Assembly: GCF_000741695.1 (NCBI RefSeq)
Contig: NZ_JGZK01000005.1
Span: forward strand, 62,001-126,000
DNA from: Bifidobacterium reuteri DSM 23975
GTDB taxonomy: Bacteria; Actinomycetota; Actinomycetes; Actinomycetales; Bifidobacteriaceae
DNA length: 64,000 nucleotides
Direction: 5' to 3'
The position numbers and the translations under genes were made by a program. The notes beneath the pieces are model-generated. The model did not search any database and was not told where the DNA came from. It saw nothing but the letters and a program-made list of their open reading frames with translations. Positions within the stretch are counted from its first letter, which is position 1, and the number at the start of each line of letters is the position of its first letter. Positions 38,337 through 46,421 of this stretch are shown piece by piece.

Positions 38337-41300
38337 ATGTTTCTTCTGCCCAATCAGCAGCTGGAGCGCTGCGACCGCGTGATGCAGCAGCGTCTCAAGC
38401 CGCATATCCATACCACGCTGTCGGCGTGTTCGGTACGTTCGTTCGACAATCCCGGCGAGCCGGTTCCCTCGGACGAGTTCCTCGCACAGGTACGTGCCGG
38501 TGAAGTCGATTTCCAGCCCTTCCCCATACCCGGCGTATGGGGTACCACCTGGGGCACCACCTGGTTCGAGGTGAGCGGCCGTATCGACCGTGAAGCCGTC
38601 AAGGGACGCAAGATCGAACTCATGGTCGATCTCGGCTGGCTTGATTACCGTGGCCCGGGCTTCCAGTCCGAAGGTCTGGTCTACCGTGCAGACGGCACGG
38701 CCATCAAGTCCGCGAATCCTAGGAATCATTGGATTCCTCTGGTCTATGAGGACGGTGCCAGCACGGTCGACCTTGATGCCGACGGCAATTTCACCGTGTA
38801 CATCGAAGCCGCCGCCAATCCGTTTGTGGAAGGCCCTACGCCGTTCTCGCCCACCGAGCTGGGGGAGAAGGCCACCGGCAAGCGTGAATTCCCCTACACG
38901 CTGAGCCGCATGGACGTCGCCGCCTTCAACAGGGAGGCATTCGCCTACTACATGGATCTGGAGACCGTCTCCTCGCTCATGCGTGAGCTCAAAGACGACG
39001 ATCCGCGCTACTGGCAGCTCGCCAAGGCATTGCAGCGCTCGCTGAACGCCTACGAGGAGCGTGACATCGCCGGCACCATCGGTACGGCCCGTGAGGAGCT
39101 GGCCGGGGTGCTCGCCGAACCTGCGGCATCGAGCTCCATCAACCACATCGCCATCGGCCACGCGCACATCGATTCCGCCTGGCTGTGGCCGGTGCGTGAG
39201 ACCCGCCGCAAGGTGGCGCGCACCGTCTCTAACGTGCTCGCCCTGATGGACGAGGACCCGGACTTCACATACTCGATGAGCTCCGCGCAGCAGTATGAAT
39301 GGCTGGAGGCCGAGCATCCCGACCTGTTCAGGCGCATGATGGACCGTGTCAAAGAGGGACGTTTCATCCCGGTGGGCGGCATGTGGGTCGAATCCGACAA
39401 CATGATTCCTTCCGGTGAATCGTTGATTCGTCAGATCACATTCGGCAAGCGGTATTTCCGGCAGCACCTTGGCGTGAATCCTCGCGGCATCTGGCTGCCT
39501 GACAGCTTCGGCTACACCGGCTCCTGGCCGCAGATTGCCCGTCGTGCCGGTTTCGACTGGTTCCTGACGCAGAAGATCTCGTGGAACGACACCACCAAGT
39601 TCCCGCATCACTCCTTCATGTGGGAGGGTATCGACGGCACACGCATCCTCACGCATTTCCCGCCTTCCGACACCTATTGCTCTTCCATGAGCATGCATGA
39701 ACTGCAGTATTCCCAGCGCAATTTCCTCGACAAGGACCTCTCCCGCAACGCCATTCTGCTGTACGGTTTCGGTGATGGCGGCGGCGGTCCCACGCGCGAG
39801 ATGACCGCACGCATTCGCCGCGACCATGACCTTGCCGGGGCGCCGAAGATCGAGTTCGGCACCCCCGACCGCTTGTTCGACCGTGTGCGCAAGGACATCG
39901 TCGACGATGCCCGTGGCGAGACCCCGGTATTCAAGGGTGAACTGTATCTGGAACTGCATCGCGGCACCCTGACCGCCCAGCAGGACATGAAACGCGGCTG
40001 CCGCGAAGAGGAGTCCATGCTGCGTGTGACGGAATATCTGTGCACTGCCGCGGCTCTCAAGAACCCGGATTACGCCTACCCCCGTGAAGAAATGGATCGC
40101 ATCTGGAAGACGCTGCTGCTGAACCAGTTCCATGACATTCTTCCCGGTTCCGCCATCGCCTGGGTGCATCGCCAGCCACGTGCCGAATATGCGCACGATA
40201 TCGCGCGATTGCGCCAGATCGCCAATGAAGCCGGGCGCGCCATCGCCGTCGTGGAGCCGGACGATGCCAGCGTCGAGCATGCGGTGATCACCCCATACGC
40301 ACGTCAGGCATGCGAAGCCTGGGCCGTGCGTCCGGCGGCAGAGGCGTCGAACGGATCCGCAGACGGCGCTCAGGTGACTGTCATGGCCGAAGAGGGTGCT
40401 ACGGTGCTCGACAATGGACGGCTGCGCGTGCGTGTGGAGGCCGATGGTACCGTCTCGTCGCTGATTGACAAGGCGCGCGAACGCGAGCTCGTGCCGTCCG
40501 GGACCCGCCTTGGCCGCTATGAGCTGCTCAAGGACGAACCGTTCCATTGGGATGCCTGGGACATCCAGCGTGATGCGTTCCTGACCGCCGATGGTCTGAC
40601 CGACGCCGAAATGGAGCGCGTGGAGGTCGCCAAAGACGGCAGCGCCGTGGTGCATGTCGTCACGCATGCCGACAACGTCGAGATCCGCACCAGCATCACC
40701 CTGCGTCCCGGTTCTGCGACGCTTGATTTCGCCGCGGACGTGGATTGGCATACGCAGGAGCAGTTCCTCAAGGTTGATATCCCGGTCACGGTCCAGGCCG
40801 TTAACGCCCAGTATGAATGCCAGTACGGCATGGTCGAACGCCCGATCAACAAGAACACGCGCTCGGATGACGCCAAGTTCGAGAGCTGCACGCACCGGTT
40901 CGTCCGTATCGCCGATGCCGGGTACGCCGCAGCCGTGGTGAACGCATCCACCTACGGCTCCGATGTGAGCCCGATTCATGGGGATGCGGCGCATGGTGCC
41001 GGCCGTGGCACGATGGTGCGTCTGTCGTTGCTCTCCGCGCCGCTGTATCCGGACCCCCGCACGGATCAGGGCGAGCATTCGTTCGCTTGGAGTGTGGTCG
41101 CCGATGCCGGCATGGAGACCGTGCTTGCCGAGGCGAACCGGATCAACGCTCCGGTATTGGATGAACTGCCGGCGTTCGCGCCGCTGGTCCGTCTGGCCGA
41201 CCGGCAGGGTGCCATCGTGCTGGATTGGATCAAACCCGCCGATGATGGTTCCGGTGACGTGATTGTACGTCTCTATGAGGCTGCGGGCGGCAATGCCACG

Positions 41301-41483
41301 GCTTCCCTGCAAGTAGCCGATGAGCTTTCCGGTGCTGAAGTCATGGAGGTGAGCGTGATGGAGGACGCCGATCTTCCATCTGATCTGCCGCGCGCGTTCG
41401 CATCGGATGACCCGTGCCCGGTTGACGGTGCGAAGCTGGCGTTGCAGCCGTTCCAGCTCGCCACGCTGCGTATCCGCCGATGA
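38337..41483 (+). CDS. GH38 alpha-mannosidase, second copy
   Basis: The product is 1048 residues, cytoplasmic, starting MFLLPNQQLERCD after AAAGGAGCTC. It is collinear with the first copy, with long identical stretches around the active site: H277 and D279 in GHAHIDSAWLWP, D389 in IWLPDSFGYTG and the same TQKISWNDTTKFPHH block. Divergence is greatest in the N-terminal 250 residues and C-terminal beta domains, suggesting different linkage preference (for example alpha-1,2/1,3 against alpha-1,6). A hairpin terminator follows. Confidence 0.95.
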   Translation: MFLLPNQQLERCDRVMQQRLKPHIHTTLSACSVRSFDNPGEPVPSDEFLAQVRAGEVDFQPFPIPGVWGTTWGTTWFEVSGRIDREAVKGRKIELMVDLGWLDYRGPGFQSEGLVYRADGTAIKSANPRNHWIPLVYEDGASTVDLDADGNFTVYIEAAANPFVEGPTPFSPTELGEKATGKREFPYTLSRMDVAAFNREAFAYYMDLETVSSLMRELKDDDPRYWQLAKALQRSLNAYEERDIAGTIGTAREELAGVLAEPAASSSINHIAIGHAHIDSAWLWPVRETRRKVARTVSNVLALMDEDPDFTYSMSSAQQYEWLEAEHPDLFRRMMDRVKEGRFIPVGGMWVESDNMIPSGESLIRQITFGKRYFRQHLGVNPRGIWLPDSFGYTGSWPQIARRAGFDWFLTQKISWNDTTKFPHHSFMWEGIDGTRILTHFPPSDTYCSSMSMHELQYSQRNFLDKDLSRNAILLYGFGDGGGGPTREMTARIRRDHDLAGAPKIEFGTPDRLFDRVRKDIVDDARGETPVFKGELYLELHRGTLTAQQDMKRGCREEESMLRVTEYLCTAAALKNPDYAYPREEMDRIWKTLLLNQFHDILPGSAIAWVHRQPRAEYAHDIARLRQIANEAGRAIAVVEPDDASVEHAVITPYARQACEAWAVRPAAEASNGSADGAQVTVMAEEGATVLDNGRLRVRVEADGTVSSLIDKARERELVPSGTRLGRYELLKDEPFHWDAWDIQRDAFLTADGLTDAEMERVEVAKDGSAVVHVVTHADNVEIRTSITLRPGSATLDFAADVDWHTQEQFLKVDIPVTVQAVNAQYECQYGMVERPINKNTRSDDAKFESCTHRFVRIADAGYAAAVVNASTYGSDVSPIHGDAAHGAGRGTMVRLSLLSAPLYPDPRTDQGEHSFAWSVVADAGMETVLAEANRINAPVLDELPAFAPLVRLADRQGAIVLDWIKPADDGSGDVIVRLYEAAGGNATASLQVADELSGAEVMEVSVMEDADLPSDLPRAFASDDPCPVDGAKLALQPFQLATLRIRR

Positions 41484-41541
41484 CATGAAGTCGGATGCAG
41501 TCATGTAGGGGCATGAACTCCCGCTGATGGGCGTGGGGATG

Positions 41542-41590
41542 ATGGGGCCCGCTGTCGCGATATGCGATGGCGGGCCCCATTTGTCTGTGC
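41542..41590 (+). terminator. Terminator of the GH38 pair
   Basis: Perfect 11-bp stem ATGGGGCCCGC/GCGGGCCCCAT with a 17-nt loop, followed by TTGTCTGTG. Confidence 0.7.
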
Positions 41591-41684
41591 TTGGGTGCGT
41601 TTGTGTAAGGGTGCGGCCCCATCATTGTGCGCGACACGCGCATGCGTTGCGGGTTTGCAATGATACAGCGGTGTTGTTGTTTTA

Positions 41685-41706
41685 TTAACTAAAGCGATTT
41701 AGTTAA
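41685..41706. promoter_or_regulatory. LacI-type operator 1 of the transporter operon
   Basis: TTAACTAAA-GCGA-TTTAGTTAA, 9-bp perfect arms around a 4-nt centre. Confidence 0.85.
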
Positions 41707-41726
41707 CAGGTTCTTGAAGGGCTGGA

Positions 41727-41743
41727 AACTAAATCGGTTTAGT
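41727..41743. promoter_or_regulatory. LacI-type operator 2 of the transporter operon
   Basis: AACTAAATCGGTTTAGT, arms ACTAAA/TTTAGT around TCGG, 42 bp (four helical turns) from operator 1 start to start, suited to cooperative binding or looping. Confidence 0.8.
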
Positions 41744-41869
41744 CTCAGCGATGAGAACTAAAACAGTTGCAATCCTCGGGATGTCGACAGGCATTCAGCG
41801 GTGCACAACACAGGATCTTCATCCATGGACGGATGAGGGGTTCTTAAGGAACAGAAAGAAGGAAACACC

Positions 41870-43168
41870 ATGTTTTCCATGAAGAAGACCGTCGCCATCC
41901 TCGGTGCAGGCGCGATGCTCGTCTCCGTGGCCGCTTGCGGCAACACCAATTCCAGCGATAACGGCGGTAAGAAGGAGATCTCCTTCCAGACCTGGAATCT
42001 GAAGAACGACAAGTACACCCCGTACTTCGAAGAGCTGATCAAGGCATACGAGAAGGATCACCCGGACGTCACCATCAAGTGGCTCGATGCCCCGTCCGAT
42101 GGCTATGAGGACAAGCTCTCCAGCCAGGCCGCCTCCGGCCAGCTGCCGGACATCGTCGACGGCGGCAACTCCATCCTGTACGGTCTGGCCAAGGCCGGCG
42201 CCCTGCTCGATGTCTCCAAGGAAGCCCCGGACGCGCAGGATGATTACTACGAAGGCGCTTGGGAAGCCGTCACCATGCAGGGCAACGGCATCGAGAAGGG
42301 CGCCTACGGTCTTCCGTGGTACGTCAACGATGGTCCGACCTACTGGAACACCGAGCTGATGTCCGAATGCGGCCTCGACCCGAACAACATCCCCACCACC
42401 TGGGACGAGTACTTCGCCGCCGGTGACGCCATCGTGAAGAACTGCAAGGACAAGGGCATCTACCTGGGTATCACGATGGGCTACAACGCCGAGGACCTCC
42501 TGACCGCAGGCGTCAAGTCCTTCATGAACTCCGACCACAGCAAGTACACCTTCAACGATGAGGCCGGTGTCAAGCAGCTGACCCGCTTCGTCGACCTGTA
42601 CAAGGCCGGCGGCATCCCGCCGGAGGCGCTGGATTCCTCCTGGAGCCAGGCCGCAGACCTGTTCCAGCGTGGCAACCTCGTCGCCATGGCAGGTTCCGCC
42701 TACTCCGCAGCAGGCTTCAAGCAGAACGCCCCGGACCTGTACGACCACCTTGCCGTCGGCCCGCGTATCTCCGATGACGGCCGCTCCGCATCCCTCGCCT
42801 ACGAGATGCTCGGCATCAGCGCCCAGTCCAAGCACCCCGACGTCGCCATCGACTTCGCCCGCTTCGTGACTAACGCCGAGAACCAGGTCGCCTTCGACAA
42901 GCAGGCCTCCGTCTTCCCGTCCGCCAAGGGTGGCCTCGAGGACGAGTACTTCTCCAACATCGACGAGTCCACCCTCGAGGGCAAGGCTCTGAAGATCACG
43001 CTCGACCAGGTCAAGAACGGCTACGGCTCCCGTCCTGCCGAGTTCACCGACAACAACGGCTACAAGAACTTCCAGCAGCAGATCGCGCTCGCCATGCAGG
43101 GCAAGCAGACCCCGAAGGAAGCCCTTGACAAGTCCGTCGAGTTCGCCAACGAGAAGCTGGCACAATGA
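41870..43168 (+). CDS. ABC transporter glycan-binding lipoprotein
   Basis: The product is 432 residues, an extracytoplasmic solute-binding protein of the carbohydrate family 1. A signal peptide (MFSMKKTVAILGAGAMLVSV) ends in a lipobox with Cys23 (VAAC). The mature protein shows FQTWNLKNDKYTPYFEELIK, PDIVDGGNSILYGLAKAGAL and PTTWDEYFAAGDAIVKNC, usual for this fold. Likely captures N-glycan oligosaccharides released by GH85. First gene of a transport operon, overlapping the permease by ATGA. Confidence 0.95.
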   Translation: MFSMKKTVAILGAGAMLVSVAACGNTNSSDNGGKKEISFQTWNLKNDKYTPYFEELIKAYEKDHPDVTIKWLDAPSDGYEDKLSSQAASGQLPDIVDGGNSILYGLAKAGALLDVSKEAPDAQDDYYEGAWEAVTMQGNGIEKGAYGLPWYVNDGPTYWNTELMSECGLDPNNIPTTWDEYFAAGDAIVKNCKDKGIYLGITMGYNAEDLLTAGVKSFMNSDHSKYTFNDEAGVKQLTRFVDLYKAGGIPPEALDSSWSQAADLFQRGNLVAMAGSAYSAAGFKQNAPDLYDHLAVGPRISDDGRSASLAYEMLGISAQSKHPDVAIDFARFVTNAENQVAFDKQASVFPSAKGGLEDEYFSNIDESTLEGKALKITLDQVKNGYGSRPAEFTDNNGYKNFQQQIALAMQGKQTPKEALDKSVEFANEKLAQ

Positions 43169-44136
43169 GCAATGCGGCATTCGCCGCTGACAGGTCGGAG
43201 GCCATCAAGGCCTCCGACCGGCCTGAACCGATGAACCGCACCCATCACAAGAAGCAGGATCGCAGCTTCGGCACCATCATTGCCCCCTACCTGTTCGTCT
43301 TGCCTGCATTCGTGATCGTGTTCGTGTTCATCGTCCTTGCGGCACTCAACACCTTCAGGCTTGCCTTCACCAACTCCACCCTGCTTCGTCCGGGTAAGTT
43401 CGTCGGATTCGATAACTTCATCAAGCTCTTCCATGACGAGTACTTCCTGACCGCACTGCTCAACTCCACGCTCTATGTGATCTGCGTGGTGCCGTTCATG
43501 GTCATCCTGCCTCTGATCCTGGCCTATCTGGTCCGCGGAAACTCAAGGATCATGGGATTCTTCCGCACTTCGTTCTACATGCCTGTGGTGATGTCCGCCG
43601 TGGTGGTGGGCATGATCTGGACCAACCTGCTGGATTCCGCCGGTCTGGTCAACTCCATGCTCAAGGCCATGAAGATCATCTCGAAGCCGATTCCATTCCT
43701 TACCGACCGCTGGGGCGTGCTCTTCAGCTCGATGTTCGTGACCATCTGGCTCGGCCTCGGCTACTACATGGTCATCTACCTGACCGCACTGGCCAACATC
43801 GACGAATCGCTTTATGAGGCAGCATCCCTTGACGGCGCAGGTCCGGTTCGCCAGTTCCTCTACGTGACGATGCCGGGTGTGCGCTCCACCATGATGCTCA
43901 TCATGATGCTCTCCACCATCGCGGCCTTCCGAGTCTTCAACGAAATCTATGTGTTGACCAATGGTTCTGCAGGCCCCGGCGGTATGGACATGACCATGTC
44001 CATGCTCATCAAGCGCGAAGGCACCGGCATCCAGGCGCGAACGGGCTACGCAAGCGCCATCTCCATCGTCGTGCTGGTGATCGTGGGCACCATGCTCATC
44101 ATCCAGCAGATCGTGCAGAAGAGGGGTGAGGACTGA
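43165..44136 (+). CDS. ABC transporter permease 1 (MalF-like)
   Basis: The product is 323 residues with a 35-residue polar cytoplasmic start and six membrane helices. The EAA loop that docks the ATPase is at about residues 210 to 230 (YEAASLDGAGPVRQFLYVTM). Family: MalF-type sugar permease. ATGA overlap with the binding protein and TGATG with the second permease. The ATPase is absent from this operon, so a shared MsiK-type ATPase elsewhere is expected. Confidence 0.95.
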   Translation: MSNAAFAADRSEAIKASDRPEPMNRTHHKKQDRSFGTIIAPYLFVLPAFVIVFVFIVLAALNTFRLAFTNSTLLRPGKFVGFDNFIKLFHDEYFLTALLNSTLYVICVVPFMVILPLILAYLVRGNSRIMGFFRTSFYMPVVMSAVVVGMIWTNLLDSAGLVNSMLKAMKIISKPIPFLTDRWGVLFSSMFVTIWLGLGYYMVIYLTALANIDESLYEAASLDGAGPVRQFLYVTMPGVRSTMMLIMMLSTIAAFRVFNEIYVLTNGSAGPGGMDMTMSMLIKREGTGIQARTGYASAISIVVLVIVGTMLIIQQIVQKRGED

Positions 44137-44975
44137 TGCAAGGGCATCATAGCAAGGTCACTGTGGGCAAGGTCGTGCAGTATGTGATTCTGCTGCTGGT
44201 CTTCCTGATGCTGGTCGGACCGTTCGTATGGGAGCTGTCCCTGTCGTTCAAGGGCAAGGGGGACAACGTCTATGCAGTGCCTCCCTACCTGATTCCCAAG
44301 ACCCCGACAATCGAAAACTACGTCAACGTCTTCCGTCAGGTGCCGGTGTTCCATTACATGCTGAACACCCTGGTGGTGTGCATCATCTCCATCGCGGGAA
44401 ACATCATCTTCTCCACGATGGCAGGATATGCACTCGGACGTCTCAAGTGGCGTGGCCGCGGGTTCGTGTTCGCCTTGTTCATGGGCACCATGATCATCCC
44501 GATCGAAGGTGTCATGATCTCCCAGTTCCTCATCATCCGCGCCATCAATCTGCAGAACACGTTGCTGGCCGTGGCCTTGCCTGGCTTGTGCGGCGCCATC
44601 AACATCCTGCTGATGACCAACGCCTTCAAATCCATCCCGATGGAACTTGAGGAGGCGGCCATGGTCGACGGCGCAAGCCTATGGCAGCGGTTCTTCCACA
44701 TCTGTGTGCCGCAGGTCAAGGGCACGATGACCGTCGTGGGCATCTTCTCCTTCGTCGGTGCATGGAACGACTTCCTCTGGCCGTTGATCGCGATCTCCGA
44801 TGAGAGCAAATACACCCTGACCCTCGGCATGAACAGGCTCAAGGGCATGTTCATCCAGGATCCGCGACTCATCGCCGCAGGCGCACTGGTCTCCCTCATC
44901 CCGATCATCGTCTTCTTCCTGTGCTTCCAGCGTTACTTCTTCCGCGGACTGGAACAGGGCGGTCTCAAGGGCTGA
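44136..44975 (+). CDS. ABC transporter permease 2 (MalG-like)
   Basis: The product is 279 residues with six membrane helices. The EAA loop reads EEAAMVDGASLWQRFFHICV (about residues 171 to 190) and the end motif FQRYFFRGLEQGGLKG is typical of MalG-type permeases. It forms the channel with the preceding permease. Followed after 17 nt by the GH5 gene in the same transcript. Confidence 0.95.
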   Translation: MQGHHSKVTVGKVVQYVILLLVFLMLVGPFVWELSLSFKGKGDNVYAVPPYLIPKTPTIENYVNVFRQVPVFHYMLNTLVVCIISIAGNIIFSTMAGYALGRLKWRGRGFVFALFMGTMIIPIEGVMISQFLIIRAINLQNTLLAVALPGLCGAINILLMTNAFKSIPMELEEAAMVDGASLWQRFFHICVPQVKGTMTVVGIFSFVGAWNDFLWPLIAISDESKYTLTLGMNRLKGMFIQDPRLIAAGALVSLIPIIVFFLCFQRYFFRGLEQGGLKG

Positions 44976-44992
44976 CACGAAAGGATACTCTC

Positions 44993-46270
44993 ATGAAATT
45001 CGGCGTTGATTACACGCCCTCGCATGGCTGGTTCCATTCGTGGCTCAACCCGGACTGGGAAAGCATCGACAATGACCTGAAGCAGATCAGCGATCTGGGC
45101 ATGGATCATGTCCGCATCTTCCCGGTCTGGCCGTACCTCCAGCCCAACCGTACATGGATCAATATGAAGGGCGTCGAGGATGTGTGCCGTATGGTGCACA
45201 TCGCCGGCGAGCATGGTCTGGACGCCTACGTCGACGTTTTCCAAGGCCATCTCTCCAGCTTCGACTTCCTCCCCTCATGGCTGGTGACATGGCATAAGGG
45301 CAACATGTTCACCGATCCCGAGGCCGTGGCTTCGGAACGTGAACTGATCTCCATCATGGCGGATGCGTTGGCCAAGGAACCGGCGTTCAAGGGCTTGACC
45401 CTCGGCAACGAGGTCAACCAGCTGTCCGATCGTCCGCACCCGACCAAGATGACCGCCACACCCGATCAGATCGGCGAATGGCTCGACGAGCTGCTGCCGG
45501 CCGCCAAGCGTGGCGATGACCTGGCCTTGTACAGTGTCAATGACGGTGTCTGGTTCATCGACGGTCACCCGTTCACTCCGGTGCAGTCCGCCACCAAAGG
45601 CGATCTGACCACTATCCACTCGTGGGTGTTCAACGGCATCGCCCAAGGCTATGGAGCCAGGAGCGAGGAGTGCTATTCCTATGCGCTCTATCTTGCCGAA
45701 CTGGCCAAGGCGTTCGGTCCTGCCGACCGTCCGGTCTGGCTGCAGGAGGTGGGCGCGCCCGAAAACGTGCTTGCCACCGAAGATACGCCCGAGTTCTGCC
45801 GACGCACCGTTGAAAAGGCGCTCGACTGCTCGAACCTGTGGGGCGTCACATGGTGGTGCTCGCACGACGTACCGTCCGACATGGCGGACTTCCCGCAGCT
45901 CGAATACTCGCTCGGTCTGTTCGACGAGCACGGCAAGCTCAAGCCTATCGGCCGTGAATTCGGCGACATCGCCAAGCAGTACCGCGATGCCAAGCCGGCG
46001 CAATCCAAGTCCGTCGCCGTGGTGGTGGACGTGGACGAGCAGGGCAATCCCATCGACCGCAGTACCTTGGGGCCTGGAGGTTCCATCTGCGACATGTGGA
46101 TGAAGCTGGAGGTGGCAGGCAAACGCCCGACCATCGTCACCTCCACAGTCGCGGCCGATGCCAAGGAACTCGAAAGCCGCGGCATTGACGAACTGTATCG
46201 TGACCAGACGCCGTACAAGGCGCGGTTCTATTCTGCGGTCTCCGATCCGGCGTTCGAATCGGTCGACTGA
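44993..46270 (+). CDS. GH5_18 beta-mannosidase
   Basis: The product is 425 residues, cytoplasmic, start at 44993 after CGAAAGGATACTCTC. It opens MKFGVDYTPSHGWFHSWLNP. The (beta/alpha)8 barrel carries acid/base E140 in TLGNEVNQ and nucleophile E252 in WLQEVGAPE, plus WGVTWWCSHDVP near the last strand. Bifidobacterial GH5_18 enzymes of this sequence type split Man-beta-1,4-GlcNAc, the core left after GH85 and alpha-mannosidase action. Placement in the transporter operon fits intracellular final processing. Confidence 0.9.
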   Translation: MKFGVDYTPSHGWFHSWLNPDWESIDNDLKQISDLGMDHVRIFPVWPYLQPNRTWINMKGVEDVCRMVHIAGEHGLDAYVDVFQGHLSSFDFLPSWLVTWHKGNMFTDPEAVASERELISIMADALAKEPAFKGLTLGNEVNQLSDRPHPTKMTATPDQIGEWLDELLPAAKRGDDLALYSVNDGVWFIDGHPFTPVQSATKGDLTTIHSWVFNGIAQGYGARSEECYSYALYLAELAKAFGPADRPVWLQEVGAPENVLATEDTPEFCRRTVEKALDCSNLWGVTWWCSHDVPSDMADFPQLEYSLGLFDEHGKLKPIGREFGDIAKQYRDAKPAQSKSVAVVVDVDEQGNPIDRSTLGPGGSICDMWMKLEVAGKRPTIVTSTVAADAKELESRGIDELYRDQTPYKARFYSAVSDPAFESVD

Positions 46271-46277
46271 TAGATTG

Positions 46278-46315
46278 CCGGCTGTGGAATCTGTGGTGTT
46301 CCACAGCCGGTTTCG
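46278..46315 (+). terminator. Terminator of the transporter-GH5 operon
   Basis: Perfect 12-bp stem CCGGCTGTGGAA/TTCCACAGCCGG with a 9-nt loop, then TTTCGTATATT. Confidence 0.8.
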
Positions 46316-46421
46316 TATATTCTGACCGTTCTTGAGTGTGATGGATCGTGTATGTGTTCGTGCGGTCGCATGCTGCAGGTAGCGAATGGTCGATTGCCAC
46401 TATGGAGAGAAAAGGGAAAAT

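Larger units (their letters stand above)
41591..41869 (+). promoter_or_regulatory. Regulatory region of the glycan ABC transporter operon
   Basis: No gene. It contains two LacI-type operators (41685 to 41706 and 41727 to 41743) and a third half-like site (AACTAAAACAGTT near 41756). AT-rich sequence between them (TTGTTGTTTTATTAACT) may hold the promoter. The binding-protein gene starts 127 nt after the second operator behind AGAAAGAAGGAAACACC. Confidence 0.65.

Noticed and set aside
38256..41504. 1082-codon open frame on the minus strand
   Set aside because: Exactly antisense to the second GH38 gene; the plus product has all family motifs, so this is a high-GC mirror frame.
41819..43180. 453-codon minus-strand frame
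   Set aside because: Antisense of the solute-binding lipoprotein, which has signal peptide, lipobox and operon partners.
43165..44975. Missing ATPase taken as a broken transporter
   Set aside because: Sugar importers of this class commonly use a shared ATPase encoded elsewhere, so absence here is not evidence of decay.
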